Part shown: positions 33,224 through 43,043 of the stretch, piece after piece | Position numbering within the stretch: the stretch's first letter is position 1 | How the letters are laid out: every line of letters begins with the position of its first letter | Assembly (NCBI RefSeq): GCF_025244865.1 | Contig: NZ_CP104272.1 | Span: forward strand, 1,922,001-1,986,000 | Direction of reading: 5' to 3' | DNA: 64,000 bases | Source: Arthrobacter sp. zg-Y1110 | GTDB lineage: Bacteria > Actinomycetota > Actinomycetes > Actinomycetales > Micrococcaceae | Made by a program: the position numbers and the translations under genes | The notes under the pieces: model-generated | The model's input: the letters and a program-made list of their open reading frames with translations, nothing else | What the model was told of the DNA's origin: nothing | Databases searched by the model: none

Positions 33224-35073
33224 TTCTTGGATTTGTCCTTGGACTCGTCGGAGGAAAGCGCAGCCACGAAGGCTTCCTGGGGAACTTCCACGCGGCCCAC
33301 CATCTTCATGCGCTTCTTGCCTTCCTTCTGCTTTTCCAGCAGCTTGCGCTTACGGCTGATGTCGCCGCCGTAGCACTTGGCAAGCACGTCCTTGCGGATG
33401 GCGCGGATGGATTCGCGGGCGATGATGCGGGAGCCGATGGCCGCCTGGATGGGCACCTCGAACTGCTGCCGCGGGATCAGCTCACGCAGCTTGCCGGTCA
33501 TCATGACGCCGTAGGCGTAGGCCTTGTCCTTGTGCGTGATGGAGCTGAAGGCGTCAACCTGCTCGCCCTGGAGCAGGATGTCCACCTTGACCAGGTCGGC
33601 GACCTGTTCGCCGTCGGCCTTCCAGTCCAGGGAGGCGTAGCCGCGGGTTTTGGACTTGAGGATGTCAAAGAAGTCGAAAACGATCTCGGCCAGCGGCAGG
33701 CGGTACCGGATTTCCACCCGGTCCTCGGAGAGATAGTCCATGCCGCCCAGGACACCGCGGCGGGACTGGCACAGCTCCATGATGGCGCCGACAAATTCGT
33801 TCGGCGCCAGGATCGTGGCCGAGACCATCGGCTCGCGGACCTCTTTGATCTTGCCTTCGGGGTACTCGCTGGGGTTGGTCACGGTGACCACCTTTTTGTC
33901 TTCGAGCGTCACCTCGTACTCCACGTTGGGGGCGGTGGAGATCAGGTCCAGGTTGTACTCGCGCTCGAGCCGTTCACGGGTGATTTCCAAGTGCAGCAGG
34001 CCCAGGAAACCCACACGGAAGCCGAAGCCCAGGGCCGCGGATGTCTCGGGTTCGTACACCAGCGCGGCATCGTTGAGCATCAGTTTTTCCAGCGCTTCGC
34101 GCAGCACCGGGTAGTCGGCGCCGTCGATGGGGTACAGCCCGGAGAACACCATGGGTTTGGGATCTGCGTAGCCTTCGAGTGACTTCTCGGCCGGCTTCGC
34201 GAGGTTGGTGACGGTGTCGCCCACCTTGGACAGGCGTACGTCCTTCACACCGGTGATGAGGTAGCCCACCTCACCGACGCCCAGGCCCTTGGACGGGGTG
34301 GGCTCGGGAGAGCTGACGCCGATTTCGAGGAGTTCATGGCTGGCCCGGGTGGACATCATCTGGATGCGTTCACGCGGGGACAGCGAACCATCGATCACGC
34401 GGACATAGGTGACGACGCCGCGGTAAGTGTCATACACGGAGTCGAAGATCATGGCTCGGGCAGGAGCATTGGGGTCGCCCACCGGTGCCGGAATCTCGCG
34501 GACAATCTGGTCCAGCAGGGCTTCAACGCCAACACCGGTCTTGCCGGAAACCCTCAGTACGTCCTCCGGATCGCCGCCGATCAGCTTCGCCAGTTCCTCG
34601 GCGTACTTCTCCGGCTGTGCCGCCGGCAGGTCGATCTTGTTCAGGACCGGAATGATGGTGAGATCGTTTTCCATCGCCAGGTAAAGGTTCGCCAGCGTCT
34701 GCGCCTCGATGCCCTGGGCGGCGTCCACCAGCAGCACTGCTCCTTCGCAGGCAGCCAGGGAACGGGAAACTTCGTAGGTGAAGTCCACGTGGCCCGGTGT
34801 GTCGATCATGTTCAGGGCGTAGGACTGCCCGTCCAGCTCCCACGGCATGCGCACGGCCTGGGACTTGATGGTGATGCCGCGCTCACGCTCGATATCCATC
34901 CGGTCCAGGTACTGGGCCTTCATGTTCCGGTGCTCAACCACTCCGGTGGACTGGAGCATGCGGTCGGCCAGGGTGGACTTGCCGTGGTCGATGTGGGCGA
35001 TGATGCAGAAGTTTCTGATGATCGCCGGATCCGTCGCGGCAGGCACCGGCGAGAAGCGGGCCATGGGTGACAC
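33220..35073 (-). CDS. lepA: Elongation factor 4 (LepA)
   Basis: Ribosome-bound translational GTPase. With GTG 35073, which has AAGGA nine bases upstream, it has 617 residues. G motifs: [17 protein letters not shown] and NKIDLP. Domains 1-4 and the LepA-specific C-terminal domain ending [17 protein letters not shown] are complete. ATG 35103 is open upstream but lacks a ribosome site. Confidence 0.97.
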   Translation of the reverse strand: MSPMARFSPVPAATDPAIIRNFCIIAHIDHGKSTLADRMLQSTGVVEHRNMKAQYLDRMDIERERGITIKSQAVRMPWELDGQSYALNMIDTPGHVDFTYEVSRSLAACEGAVLLVDAAQGIEAQTLANLYLAMENDLTIIPVLNKIDLPAAQPEKYAEELAKLIGGDPEDVLRVSGKTGVGVEALLDQIVREIPAPVGDPNAPARAMIFDSVYDTYRGVVTYVRVIDGSLSPRERIQMMSTRASHELLEIGVSSPEPTPSKGLGVGEVGYLITGVKDVRLSKVGDTVTNLAKPAEKSLEGYADPKPMVFSGLYPIDGADYPVLREALEKLMLNDAALVYEPETSAALGFGFRVGFLGLLHLEITRERLEREYNLDLISTAPNVEYEVTLEDKKVVTVTNPSEYPEGKIKEVREPMVSATILAPNEFVGAIMELCQSRRGVLGGMDYLSEDRVEIRYRLPLAEIVFDFFDILKSKTRGYASLDWKADGEQVADLVKVDILLQGEQVDAFSSITHKDKAYAYGVMMTGKLRELIPRQQFEVPIQAAIGSRIIARESIRAIRKDVLAKCYGGDISRKRKLLEKQKEGKKRMKMVGRVEVPQEAFVAALSSDESKDKSKK

Positions 35074-35247
35074 TGTGGCGGTTCCTTTACTGTTCCGGGA
35101 CAAGCCGGACGCGGCGCGGTGCGCGGGTGTCCTTGGTCCTGGCGGTCTGGTGGGTGTTCTATCGAGTTAACAGTCTCCCACGTTTGCCTGCCGCAGCAGG
35201 AACCGGACGCACCTGAGGTTTCGTGGCCGGGAGCATAACGTAGTGCC

Positions 35248-35904
35248 ATGCCCTTTAATGCCCGCGCCTTTGCCTCCTTTGCCCGCTCGGCCCTGCGCCT
35301 GCTGCGCTCTGCTTCCTCCTCCGCCGGCCCCGCCGAAAGCAGCCGCGGAACCCGCCGACCGGCCCGCCCTCGCACGCCGGAGACCCGCCGGACGCCGTCG
35401 CCCTCCCCCGGGACCAAGGCAGCTCCCCCGCGCACCCCGGCGAACCGGCAGTCGCCGCCGTCGTCGCCGTCGTCCGCGCGGACTGCGCCGGCGGCCGCCG
35501 GGAGGGGTTACCTCGGCGACTACTCCGGTCCCGTCACTCCGGTCTACGCCCCGCAGCCCGACGGCGATCCCGATCCCGGCGAAGTGGTGTGGGCCTGGGT
35601 CCCGTACGAAGACGACCCCAGCCAGGGCAAGGACCGTCCGGTCCTGCTGATCGGGCGGAGCGGCGGCTTGCTGCTGGGCCTGATGATGACCAGCCGGGAC
35701 CGGAACAACAGCAGCGGTTCGGACCCGAGGTACCTCGACGTCGGCACCGGCCCGTGGGACAGCAAGGGGCGTCCCAGCGAGGTCAAGCTTGACCGCGTGC
35801 TCCAGCTCGAACCGGGCAGCGTGCGCCGGGAAGGTGCAATCATGGATAGGAACGTGTTCCAGACAGTTGCCCGTCGGCTGGCCGTGATGCGCCCGGCACG
35901 CTGA
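35248..35904 (+). CDS. PemK/MazF-like protein without visible antitoxin
   Basis: 218 residues. The first 85 are an Arg/Pro/Ser-rich, probably disordered region; the C-terminal 120 form a PemK-like fold (PGEVVWAWVPYEDDPSQGKDRP, then LLGLMMTSRDRNN). PemK/MazF proteins are ribosome-independent mRNA endonucleases normally paired with an antitoxin. No antitoxin gene is adjacent, and the location between lepA and rpsT suggests a conserved chromosomal, perhaps non-toxic, protein. The ATG start has no clear ribosome site. Confidence 0.75.
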   Translation: MPFNARAFASFARSALRLLRSASSSAGPAESSRGTRRPARPRTPETRRTPSPSPGTKAAPPRTPANRQSPPSSPSSARTAPAAAGRGYLGDYSGPVTPVYAPQPDGDPDPGEVVWAWVPYEDDPSQGKDRPVLLIGRSGGLLLGLMMTSRDRNNSSGSDPRYLDVGTGPWDSKGRPSEVKLDRVLQLEPGSVRREGAIMDRNVFQTVARRLAVMRPAR

Positions 35905-36078
35905 ACCGGCACTTTAGTTACCGGAGCCCAAACTCTGCTAACATTTATTGCTGTGTGTCCGCGCAGGTCGACGGGCACTTTGGTTCAGACGCCATTACGG
36001 TATCCCCACGCCGCTCAGTCAATGTCTGGGCTGAAATACCCTCACCGACCAAGTCCGCAATACAAAGAGAGTTTATAA

Positions 36079-36339
36079 GTGGCCAATATTAAGTCCCAGA
36101 AGAAGCGCATCCTCACCAACGAGAAGGCGCGTCAGCGTAACAACTCGGTGAAGTCCGAGCTGAAGACCGTCATCAGCAAGGTTGATGCCGCAGTCAAGGC
36201 CAGCGACAAGGACGCAGCAGCCGAAGCGCTGAAGACCGCCAGCCGCAAGCTGGACAAGGCCGTCAGCAAGGGCGTAATCCACAAGAACAACGCTGCCAAC
36301 CGCAAGTCGGCCATCTCCAAGAAGGTCAGCGCGCTCTAA
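36079..36339 (+). CDS. rpsT: 30S ribosomal protein S20
   Basis: 86 residues, highly basic and helical, opening [23 protein letters not shown] 36079 behind AGAGAG. It is transcribed alone, with its own terminator. Confidence 0.97.
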   Translation: MANIKSQKKRILTNEKARQRNNSVKSELKTVISKVDAAVKASDKDAAAEALKTASRKLDKAVSKGVIHKNNAANRKSAISKKVSAL

Positions 36340-36368
36340 CCAGCAGCCAGCATTACAGACTTACTCAG

Positions 36369-36403
36369 CGTGGCCGGTCCCTCGGGACCGGCCGCGCTTT
36401 GGT
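36369..36403 (+). terminator. Intrinsic terminator after rpsT
   Basis: GGCCGGTCCC (36372-36381) pairs with GGGACCGGCC (36384-36393), extended by GC pairs, then TTTGGTTT. Confidence 0.88.
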
Positions 36404-36411
36404 TTAAGTCG

Positions 36412-36480
36412 GCGCTTCCGGACTGTTTCGGGCGTTTCCAGCGTTTCCGGGTGCTTCCGGGCGTTTCGGGCTGTTCCGGA
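36412..36480. repeat. Short tandem GTTTCCGGGC-like repeats
   Basis: About seven imperfect 9-11 bp copies of (C/T)GTTTC(C)GGG between rpsT and holA. It is non-coding, and its role is unknown. Confidence 0.6.
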
Positions 36481-36587
36481 CAGCGGTGCGGTGCATGCCG
36501 GCGGGGCGGGTGAATGCGGGACACTGCAGCCGGCTGGTGTGTCGGCGGGCATAGCGGGACCAGCGCGTGCCGGCTGGCTCACTGCTG

Positions 36588-37625
36588 CTAGCGCCCGGAG
36601 GCCGCCAGGGCTATGACGGTGACGGCCCGTTCCACGGCGTACACCGGATCCCGTCCGGCGCCCTTGACCTGTGCATCCGCTTCGGCGAGGGCCTGGACGG
36701 CTTCGATCAGGGACTCCGAGGTAAACCGCTGGGCATCCCGCCGAGCCTGGTCCACTTGCCAGGGCGCCATGGACAGTTCCTTGGCCATCGAGGCAGAGGA
36801 GCCACGCAGGTTGGCCACCCGCGCCACTGCACGGACCTTCATGGCCAGGGCGCCCACGAGCGGCACCGGATCCACGCCGGTGTCCAGCGCATGCCGGAGC
36901 ATGGACAGCGCCTGCGCAGCGCGGCCGGCCAGAGCGGCGTCGGCGACTTTAAAGGCCGTGGCCTCGACCCGCCCGCCGTAATAGCGCTCTACGAGTTCCT
37001 CGGTGACCTCGCCGGTGGAATCGCTGATCAGCTGCTGGCAGGAGGCTGCAAGCTCGGAGAGGCTGGACCCGACGGCGTTTACCAGCGCCCGGGCCGCGCC
37101 CGGGTCAATCCTGCGACGGGCAGTGCGGAACTCCGAAGTGACGAAGTCCAGCTTCTCTGCATCCTTCTTGAAGGGCTGGCACTCCACGACGGGGGCTCCG
37201 GCCGCCTTGACCGCATCCAGCAGCTTCTTGCCCCGGTTGCCGCCCGCGTGGTGCAGCACCAGAACGGCATCCGGAGACGGATCCTTCAAGTAGGCCAGCG
37301 TTTCGGTGAGGAAATCCTCGTTCATCGACGCTAGATTCACGGCCTCGATAAGTTTGGCCTCGCCGAACAGTGAGGGGCTCGACTGCAGTGTGAGTTCCCC
37401 GGAGGCATAGGAGGAGGCATCGAAGTGCACCAACTCCGTGTCGGGCTGCTTCTCCCGGAGCAGCCCGCGCAGCCGGTCCCGGGCACGGGAGGCCAGATAG
37501 TCCTCGGGGCCTGCCAGCAGGACCACCGGGGCGGGTTCGACCTCGCGCCAGGAGACCGTCGCTGAGGACTTACCTGCCGAAGACTTACTGCCGGAGCTGC
37601 GTTTGGAAGGGACTGCCGGATTCAC
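36588..37625 (-). CDS. holA: DNA polymerase III subunit delta
   Basis: Clamp-loader subunit that opens the sliding clamp. 345 residues with the family-typical LLAGPEDYLASRARDRL opening, the LHHAGGNRGKKLLDAVKAAGA block and the C-terminal collar domain (SMAPWQVDQARRDAQRF). GTG 37625. It lies downstream of comEC on the same strand, the usual comEA-comEC-holA order. Confidence 0.94.
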   Translation of the reverse strand: MNPAVPSKRSSGSKSSAGKSSATVSWREVEPAPVVLLAGPEDYLASRARDRLRGLLREKQPDTELVHFDASSYASGELTLQSSPSLFGEAKLIEAVNLASMNEDFLTETLAYLKDPSPDAVLVLHHAGGNRGKKLLDAVKAAGAPVVECQPFKKDAEKLDFVTSEFRTARRRIDPGAARALVNAVGSSLSELAASCQQLISDSTGEVTEELVERYYGGRVEATAFKVADAALAGRAAQALSMLRHALDTGVDPVPLVGALAMKVRAVARVANLRGSSASMAKELSMAPWQVDQARRDAQRFTSESLIEAVQALAEADAQVKGAGRDPVYAVERAVTVIALAASGR

Positions 37626-37814
37626 AGCTGGTGCTCCTGGGATTGTGTGGCGGCCTTTCCGGCCTGCCGGGGCGAAGGATCGAAAGGTATCCGCACCGCG
37701 GATAGCCTCCCTCCAAGATTGCCACGGTCCCGGTCGGCGGCCAATTTTCCGTCCCCCTGCCGCCGTGTCTGCCGATCCTCAGCAGGACCTACGGGCCTAC
37801 GGGACCTACCGGGC

Positions 37815-39631
37815 CTACGGCGGCAGGCTCTGGACCTCAAGACCGTTGCCTTCGCGGACCACCACTACCGTGCCGTGCTGGTCGGTCCGTGCCACCCCGG
37901 TGCCGGCAGCCCGGAGCTGTGCCAGGATTTCCGGTGCCGGGTGCCCGTACTCATTATCGGCACCAACGGAAATCAGTGCCAGGGACGGTCGGACTGCGCG
38001 GAACCAGCCATCACCGCCGTTGCGTGCCCCGTGGTGGGCTACTTTCAGCACGTCGACGCCGGCACGAAGATCGGCCTGCGTTGCGAGAATCTCTGCAGCC
38101 GCCTCCTCCTCGGCATCACCGGTGAACAGTATCCGCAGCGGCCGCTCCCCCTGGCCCGGACCCCCAACAGTCACCAGCAGGACGGCACTGGCATTGTTCT
38201 CCTCCCCGTCTCCGGCCGCAGGTACCGCACTGTCGGGAGCAGGCGGCCAGAGGACCTCCCACTGTACGAGGCCCGCCGTTCCAGCCATCCCCCGGGTCAG
38301 GCGTGTCCGGGGTGCTGCCGTTCCGGCCAACTCCCCGGACAGTTCCTCCGGCAGTTCAGGATCCGCCGATGAGTAGCCCACCTGCAGCACGGACCGTCCG
38401 GAAAGCACTCCGGCAGCACCGCCGTAATGGTCCAGATGCGCATGAGTGAGCACCAGGAACTCAACGGTCCGCACCCCCAGCCGATCAAGGCAGGCATCCA
38501 TGGGGTCGGGTTCTCCGCCGGCATCGATCACCACCGCACTGTCCGGCCCCGCACGGATCGCAAACCCGTCCCCCTGCCCGACGTCGCAGGCGGCAACAAC
38601 CCACTCATCCTCCTGGCCCCGTTCTCCCTGCAGGGCACGGACAGCAAGGACCACACCGCCCGGCAGGACCAGCGAAGCGGCGGCTCCTGCCGCTACCAAG
38701 CGCCGCCGGGGGCTGCGCCACCCTGCGAAGCCTGCCTCCGCGTTTGTTGCCGAAGCACGGCGCCGGGACCCGGCGCGTCTGTCCCCCTGGTCCGCTTCGT
38801 CCTTCCCGTCCTTCCCGTTCGCCCGTTCCGCCCGTTCCGCCCGTTCCGCCCGTTCCGCCCGTTCCGCCCGTTCCGCCCGGGCCGGGAATACCCCGCCGCC
38901 CGCGGGCCGCGAGAGGTACAGGATGCCAACAACGGCTGCGCCCGCGCACACGCCCATGAGCACCACACCAAGGCTGCCCTCCGGCCACGCCGCCAACGCA
39001 CCGGGAGCGGACTGAAAGAACCGGGCAGTTTTTGCCACCCACCAGGCTCCCGCGGCCGCAAGTAGAAGCGGCGGTGCCGCCAACGCCGGAGCAACACCCA
39101 CCAGTGCGACGGCAAGCATCCCCGCAATCGTCACGGCAGGAACAACGGGCGCGGCCGCCAGATTCGCAGGGACCGAGTACACCGGCAGCTGAGGTTGCAG
39201 GAGCACCAGGACCGGGGAGCAAAACAGCTGTGCTGCGACGGGTATGGCCAGGGCCGCTGCCAACCAGCGGGGCAGGCGCCTCGACAGCACCCGCACCAGA
39301 TGCGGTCCCAGGACAATAAGACCCAGCGTCGCGCAGACTGACAGGATGAACGCGTAGCTTCCGCACAACCAGGGATCGATGCACAGCAGTACGGAGATCG
39401 ACAGGAAGAGCAGTGCTGCCGAAAGCCGTCCCCGTCCGGAGAGCACAGCGAGGGTGCCCAGCCCGCCCATTACCGCTGCGCGCAGCACGCTGGGGTCCGG
39501 CCGTACCAGGAGCACGAACGCGGTGAGCCCGGTCAAGGCCAGCAGCACCGCCGGCGCCCGCGGCATCCGCAGCGCCCGGGCACTCAGGAAGATGAATGCC
39601 AGCAAATAGCTGCAGTTGGCGCCTGATACAG
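37815..39631 (-). pseudogene. comEC: comEC, 5'-truncated by the integrated element
   Basis: About 605 codons of the DNA-uptake channel ComEC/Rec2 remain: most of the multi-helix competence domain and the complete C-terminal metallo-beta-lactamase-like domain (THAHLDHYGG, HxHxDH). The open frame begins at the conserved SGANCSYLLAF block, where full-length proteins have roughly 200 further residues (OB/DUF4131 part and first helices). Upstream of that the frame runs antisense through the integrase. The lost part is not elsewhere in the window. Function is presumably abolished while the element is integrated. Confidence 0.9.
38811..38880. repeat. 9-bp tandem repeat inside comEC
   Basis: About seven copies of a CGTTCCGCC unit encode an (RAE)n run followed by a Lys/Asp-rich linker between the membrane and nuclease-like domains. 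Copy-number change would stay in frame. Confidence 0.8.
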
Positions 39632-39640
39632 TTCGCGAAA
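39615..39640. other. Presumed attachment-site junction in comEC
   Basis: The comEC homology ends within codons for T-V-S-G-A-N-C (minus strand), and the integrase starts 10-20 bp further on. The exact crossover dinucleotide cannot be fixed without the empty site; GGCGCC at about 39619-39624 is the centre of the conserved stretch. Confidence 0.6.
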
Positions 39641-39649
39641 GGGGTGGGT

Positions 39650-41212
39650 ATGAAAAAATTGATCGCTCGTGAATACCTACGAGTATCGAAGGACAGCAAC
39701 CAGACCGGCAAGAGTCCGGACCAGCAGCACGATGACAATGCCAAGGCGTTCGATCGCCAGGGCTGGACACTGCACCCTGATCCCCCCTACAGGGACACGG
39801 ATCGTAGCGCGAGCCGCTTCGCACGCACTGTCCGCGAGGACTTCAAACGGCTGATCGCCGACCTTGAGAATGACACTTTTGGTGCCGATGTCCTAGCCAT
39901 CTGGGAATCAAGCCGCGGTTCACGCCGCGTGGGCGAATGGGTCGATCTGGTAGATCTCTGCAAGCAACGAAGCGTGCGCATCTGGGTAACTACGCACGGC
40001 AGACTGTACGATCCCGCGAACTCCCGGGATCGCCGGAGCCTGCTGGAGGACGCAGTGGACGCGGAATACGAGAGTGACAAATCCTCCGAGCGCATTCGGC
40101 GTGACGTCCGCGCCGCCGCTGAGAACGGCAAACCGCACGGTAAGAACCTCTATGGCTACCTGCGAGTTTATGACCAGAAAACAGGCGTCCTCGAACGTGT
40201 CGAAGCGCACCCGGTACAGGCGCCGGTTGTCCAAGAGGCTGCGAAGCTGATCATCAGCGGTCACTCGTTCTACGCGGTGGCGAAGAGCTTCAACGAGCGT
40301 GGATTCGAGCCACGGCGCCCGAAACGCAAGGAATACAGAAAGGACCACGGCTGGACTCCCCCGGCGGTCAAACAGATGCTCACTATGCCGGCATATGCCG
40401 GGAAGCGCCAGCACCGCGGGGAGATCATTAGCGACGCCATTTGGCCCGCGCTGATCGAGTTCGAGGAATGGAAGAGGCTTCAGATGATCATGTCACCGCC
40501 GGATCGGAAGAGGACAAACGATTGGCCCGCTACGCATTTACTCTCAGGTATCGCTGCCTGCGGCATCTGCGGGACCCCGCTCAGGATCGGCAAGCAAAAT
40601 GCTGGACGACGTAAGGACGACAACGGCGTCGCACTGCCAAAGCCGGTTGATGTTCTAGGGAAAGAGCAACCCTATCCCTTCTACTACACATATATCTGCC
40701 CCGGGGTGCCAGGGAAACTTGGACCCTCCGGCAAGACCGGATTCCACGTTGCCATGAGGGAAACCCACCTCGATCAGGTGGCCACAGAACTAGCGTTGAC
40801 GCGTCTTGAGAAGCCCGAGTTCCTCGTCGAAGTCGGGCAGCGGGGTGAAGGCAACAATGCCGAACGCCGCATTCTTCTTGAAAAAATCGCCGGCTATCAA
40901 GGGTACCTTGACCGGCTGCGGGAAGAGGCTGCCGAGAAGCTTCGGTTCGACATTCTCCTTGATCAGGAGGAGCGGATCGGACCCAAAATCCGGGCAGCAC
41001 AGGAGCGGCTGGAAAAACTCTCTGAGTTGGATCCACTCGTCCTTCGCCTCCTAAGTGAGGGTGCGATCCGAACAACCTGGGAGAAAATGGAGCTGGCCGA
41101 GAAGCGCCGGGCCATCCGCGCCATCATGACACTAAGAGTCAACCGAATCAGCCCCGATCGTAGGGGCCAAAGAGGGATCAATCATGAGCGCGTTGATGTG
41201 GTGTGGCGCTGA
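39650..41212 (+). CDS. Large serine recombinase (integrase)
   Basis: Site-specific integrase of the phiC31/Bxb1 type. From ATG 39650 it has 520 residues. A resolvase domain (residues 1-150) with nucleophile Ser in YLRVSKD near residue 12, a recombinase domain (about 165-260), a zinc ribbon (CGICGTPL with a later Cys) and a coiled-coil region (about 400-460) complete it. It lies at the element end, reading inward, beside the cut comEC, so it is the likely agent of insertion. The longer frame to 39596 crosses the junction and is not used. Confidence 0.95.
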   Translation: MKKLIAREYLRVSKDSNQTGKSPDQQHDDNAKAFDRQGWTLHPDPPYRDTDRSASRFARTVREDFKRLIADLENDTFGADVLAIWESSRGSRRVGEWVDLVDLCKQRSVRIWVTTHGRLYDPANSRDRRSLLEDAVDAEYESDKSSERIRRDVRAAAENGKPHGKNLYGYLRVYDQKTGVLERVEAHPVQAPVVQEAAKLIISGHSFYAVAKSFNERGFEPRRPKRKEYRKDHGWTPPAVKQMLTMPAYAGKRQHRGEIISDAIWPALIEFEEWKRLQMIMSPPDRKRTNDWPATHLLSGIAACGICGTPLRIGKQNAGRRKDDNGVALPKPVDVLGKEQPYPFYYTYICPGVPGKLGPSGKTGFHVAMRETHLDQVATELALTRLEKPEFLVEVGQRGEGNNAERRILLEKIAGYQGYLDRLREEAAEKLRFDILLDQEERIGPKIRAAQERLEKLSELDPLVLRLLSEGAIRTTWEKMELAEKRRAIRAIMTLRVNRISPDRRGQRGINHERVDVVWR

Positions 41213-41612
41213 GTAATGGAGGGTCTCGTCGAGCCACCTGGTCTCATTCAAAGTCACGGCTCATAACCCGTTCTCTAAGGGGACCGGCTAACGGGCGGCT
41301 TTCGATAGGTCAGCCACAACCGTTTCTGACGAATCTGTTAGAAGATCAGATATGGATGATTCAGCTTCTGAGGGTTGGCTTGAGTCACGCCCGTGAATCA
41401 CAGAGGTGCGAAACTTGTCGTCCGATCCTGCCGCCTAATCCCTTGCCTCTGACAGCCTTCTTGCCGGAGATGCCGTGTATTCACTCAGCGTCCACGACAC
41501 CTTCGCCATCGCCATCGCCATCGCCATCGCCATCGCCGGCGATTGTAATCTCCCAGGTTGATTCCTCGCATAAACGGGGATGCGCACCATTCAGGCTCAG
41601 GGCTGGAGAACC
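41213..41612. other. Gene-free stretch after the integrase
   Basis: 400 bp between convergent integrase and HNH genes. An open frame crosses it, but its composition is not protein-like apart from a repeat-encoded Ser-Pro run. A hexanucleotide repeat is listed separately. Confidence 0.5.
41504..41537. repeat. (CGCCAT)n microsatellite
   Basis: Five perfect CGCCAT units plus four more bases. Simple repeats of this purity are rare in such genomes and may vary in length. Confidence 0.9.
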
Positions 41613-42641
41613 TCACTGAGGTAGACCAATTCCAATACTGATGGTCTCACTAGTAAAAGGAATGTGCAGGTGCGTGCCGTCGTCCTTCTGGATTGCGTTA
41701 AGTAGCTGCTCTGGACGATAGATCGACTCGAGTGGTTGCTGCATTACTGCTGCCAGCACCTCAGCCAGAATCTGATCGTCCTGAATATAAGGGTGCTCGT
41801 TAGACAGCGATGGGATGGGGGGAGAGATCGTTGTAATCGACGATTCCCCTGTGAAAGATAAATGGTGGTTCGTACGACGGTAAGCATTGGCAGTGTAATG
41901 TCCCCAACCCATCAAGTATCTGAACTGAGTCGGGTGAAGAGCTAGACCTTTTGCTGATTGAAAAATTAAAGGCCCAGAATCTTCGCAGACACCCCAGTCT
42001 TGCAGGAAGGCAATAATACCCACCCTACCCATACGCAAACTAAGGTACGGTCGGACGAAGGCATCTCCGTAATCCCAATTAACTTTGGGTTGATCCAGCA
42101 ACTCTTGGCACTCCAGTATATAAATACTGGCCGGGAAACTCTCATCCGCGCAGTCGATAACACCTCTAATTTTCTGCATGAGCGCGTGATGCATTGCAAA
42201 TTGCTCAAGAACGTCGGGAGTCATGATCTTATTACTGTTAGGGTCGGAACGTTCAGCTACTAGGGATAGCTCCCTGAAAAGGAGACCATAGTAGATCTTT
42301 CCAAGCCAGTAGAAAAGGGTCCAGGGGTCCAACTGCTCGACGGCGTCAGGGCCAGCTTCTACGGCCGTCTTCATTTTTTCCTCAAGCGGTGCCAACCTGT
42401 CATGATTACATTCATAACAGCAAGGAATCTTAAGAGCCGCATAAAATATAGTTGTCCCGTTGAGCAAGGTCATCTTTTCCTGATACAACTGGTGTCGACT
42501 CTGCAACCAACGCGGGATGACATGTTCCTCCGTGCTCCGGGCCGGATCCCCCTCCCTCTTCGTTAGAGTTACACCACACAGAAAGCAGTTCTTATCTGTG
42601 AAGGTCTGCTGCAGCTGAAAAAATGGTTGATTGGTAGACAT
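41613..42641 (-). CDS. HNH-type zinc-binding nuclease-like protein
   Basis: 342 residues. An N-terminal CxxC (Cys19, Cys22), then EEHVIPRWL with His40, then CYECNHDRL (Cys75, Cys78, Asn79) form the pattern of an HNH nuclease with a structural zinc. The remaining 250 residues have no recognised domain, with aromatic and acidic helices. The start has no ribosome site; TACAGT six bases upstream of ATG 42641 suggests a leaderless transcript. GC content is lower than in the core. A defence role is inferred from context only. Confidence 0.7.
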   Translation of the reverse strand: MSTNQPFFQLQQTFTDKNCFLCGVTLTKREGDPARSTEEHVIPRWLQSRHQLYQEKMTLLNGTTIFYAALKIPCCYECNHDRLAPLEEKMKTAVEAGPDAVEQLDPWTLFYWLGKIYYGLLFRELSLVAERSDPNSNKIMTPDVLEQFAMHHALMQKIRGVIDCADESFPASIYILECQELLDQPKVNWDYGDAFVRPYLSLRMGRVGIIAFLQDWGVCEDSGPLIFQSAKGLALHPTQFRYLMGWGHYTANAYRRTNHHLSFTGESSITTISPPIPSLSNEHPYIQDDQILAEVLAAVMQQPLESIYRPEQLLNAIQKDDGTHLHIPFTSETISIGIGLPQ

Positions 42642-42757
42642 ACTGACACTGTAGGTGACCGGCCCTCACTCTAAGAGCGCTTACGATGATCGGGACTGCT
42701 AAAGCTCCGGTTCCATCTAACCTGTGAGGACTTTGTTCTCCTGGAAGGACGGCCATC

Positions 42758-42892
42758 ATGGCAAGGCTGGATCCGGAGGAATTCCGTCGCTCTCGTCGCA
42801 TCCATCGCTCTCGAGGAACTGCCCCGCAGTCCAAGGCCCCTCTTGTGTCTGGCTCATTCAGGTGGTGGGGAGAATCCGCCGATGAGCTCTAG
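42758..42892 (+). CDS. Possible 44-residue basic peptide
   Basis: Short frame with a well-placed GGAAGGA ribosome site. The first half is Arg-rich (EEFRRSRRIHRSRG). No homology recognised; it may be the start of a lost gene. Confidence 0.25.
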   Translation: MARLDPEEFRRSRRIHRSRGTAPQSKAPLVSGSFRWWGESADEL

Positions 42893-43043
42893 GTTTGCGC
42901 CATTTTCCTGACTCCAAGTCAATATCCGAGGAACACGATCAGCGGGAGCTTCAGGCAGAAAGAACCATCCCTTGAGGCGCTGGGCATCGCACATCTTCAT
43001 GCCCTAAATCCTAATCAACCTCGCCCCGCCGTGAATCACGGGC

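Noticed and set aside
39590..39650. tRNA gene as integration target
   Set aside because: No cloverleaf at the junction; the flank is clearly comEC coding sequence.
41203..41619. 138-codon plus-strand frame with a Ser-Pro run
   Set aside because: The run is produced by a hexanucleotide repeat; the rest lacks protein character and overlaps the integrase end.
42592..42834. 80-codon minus-strand frame before the HNH-type gene
   Set aside because: Overlaps the start of the HNH gene in another frame and has no ribosome site or conserved pattern.
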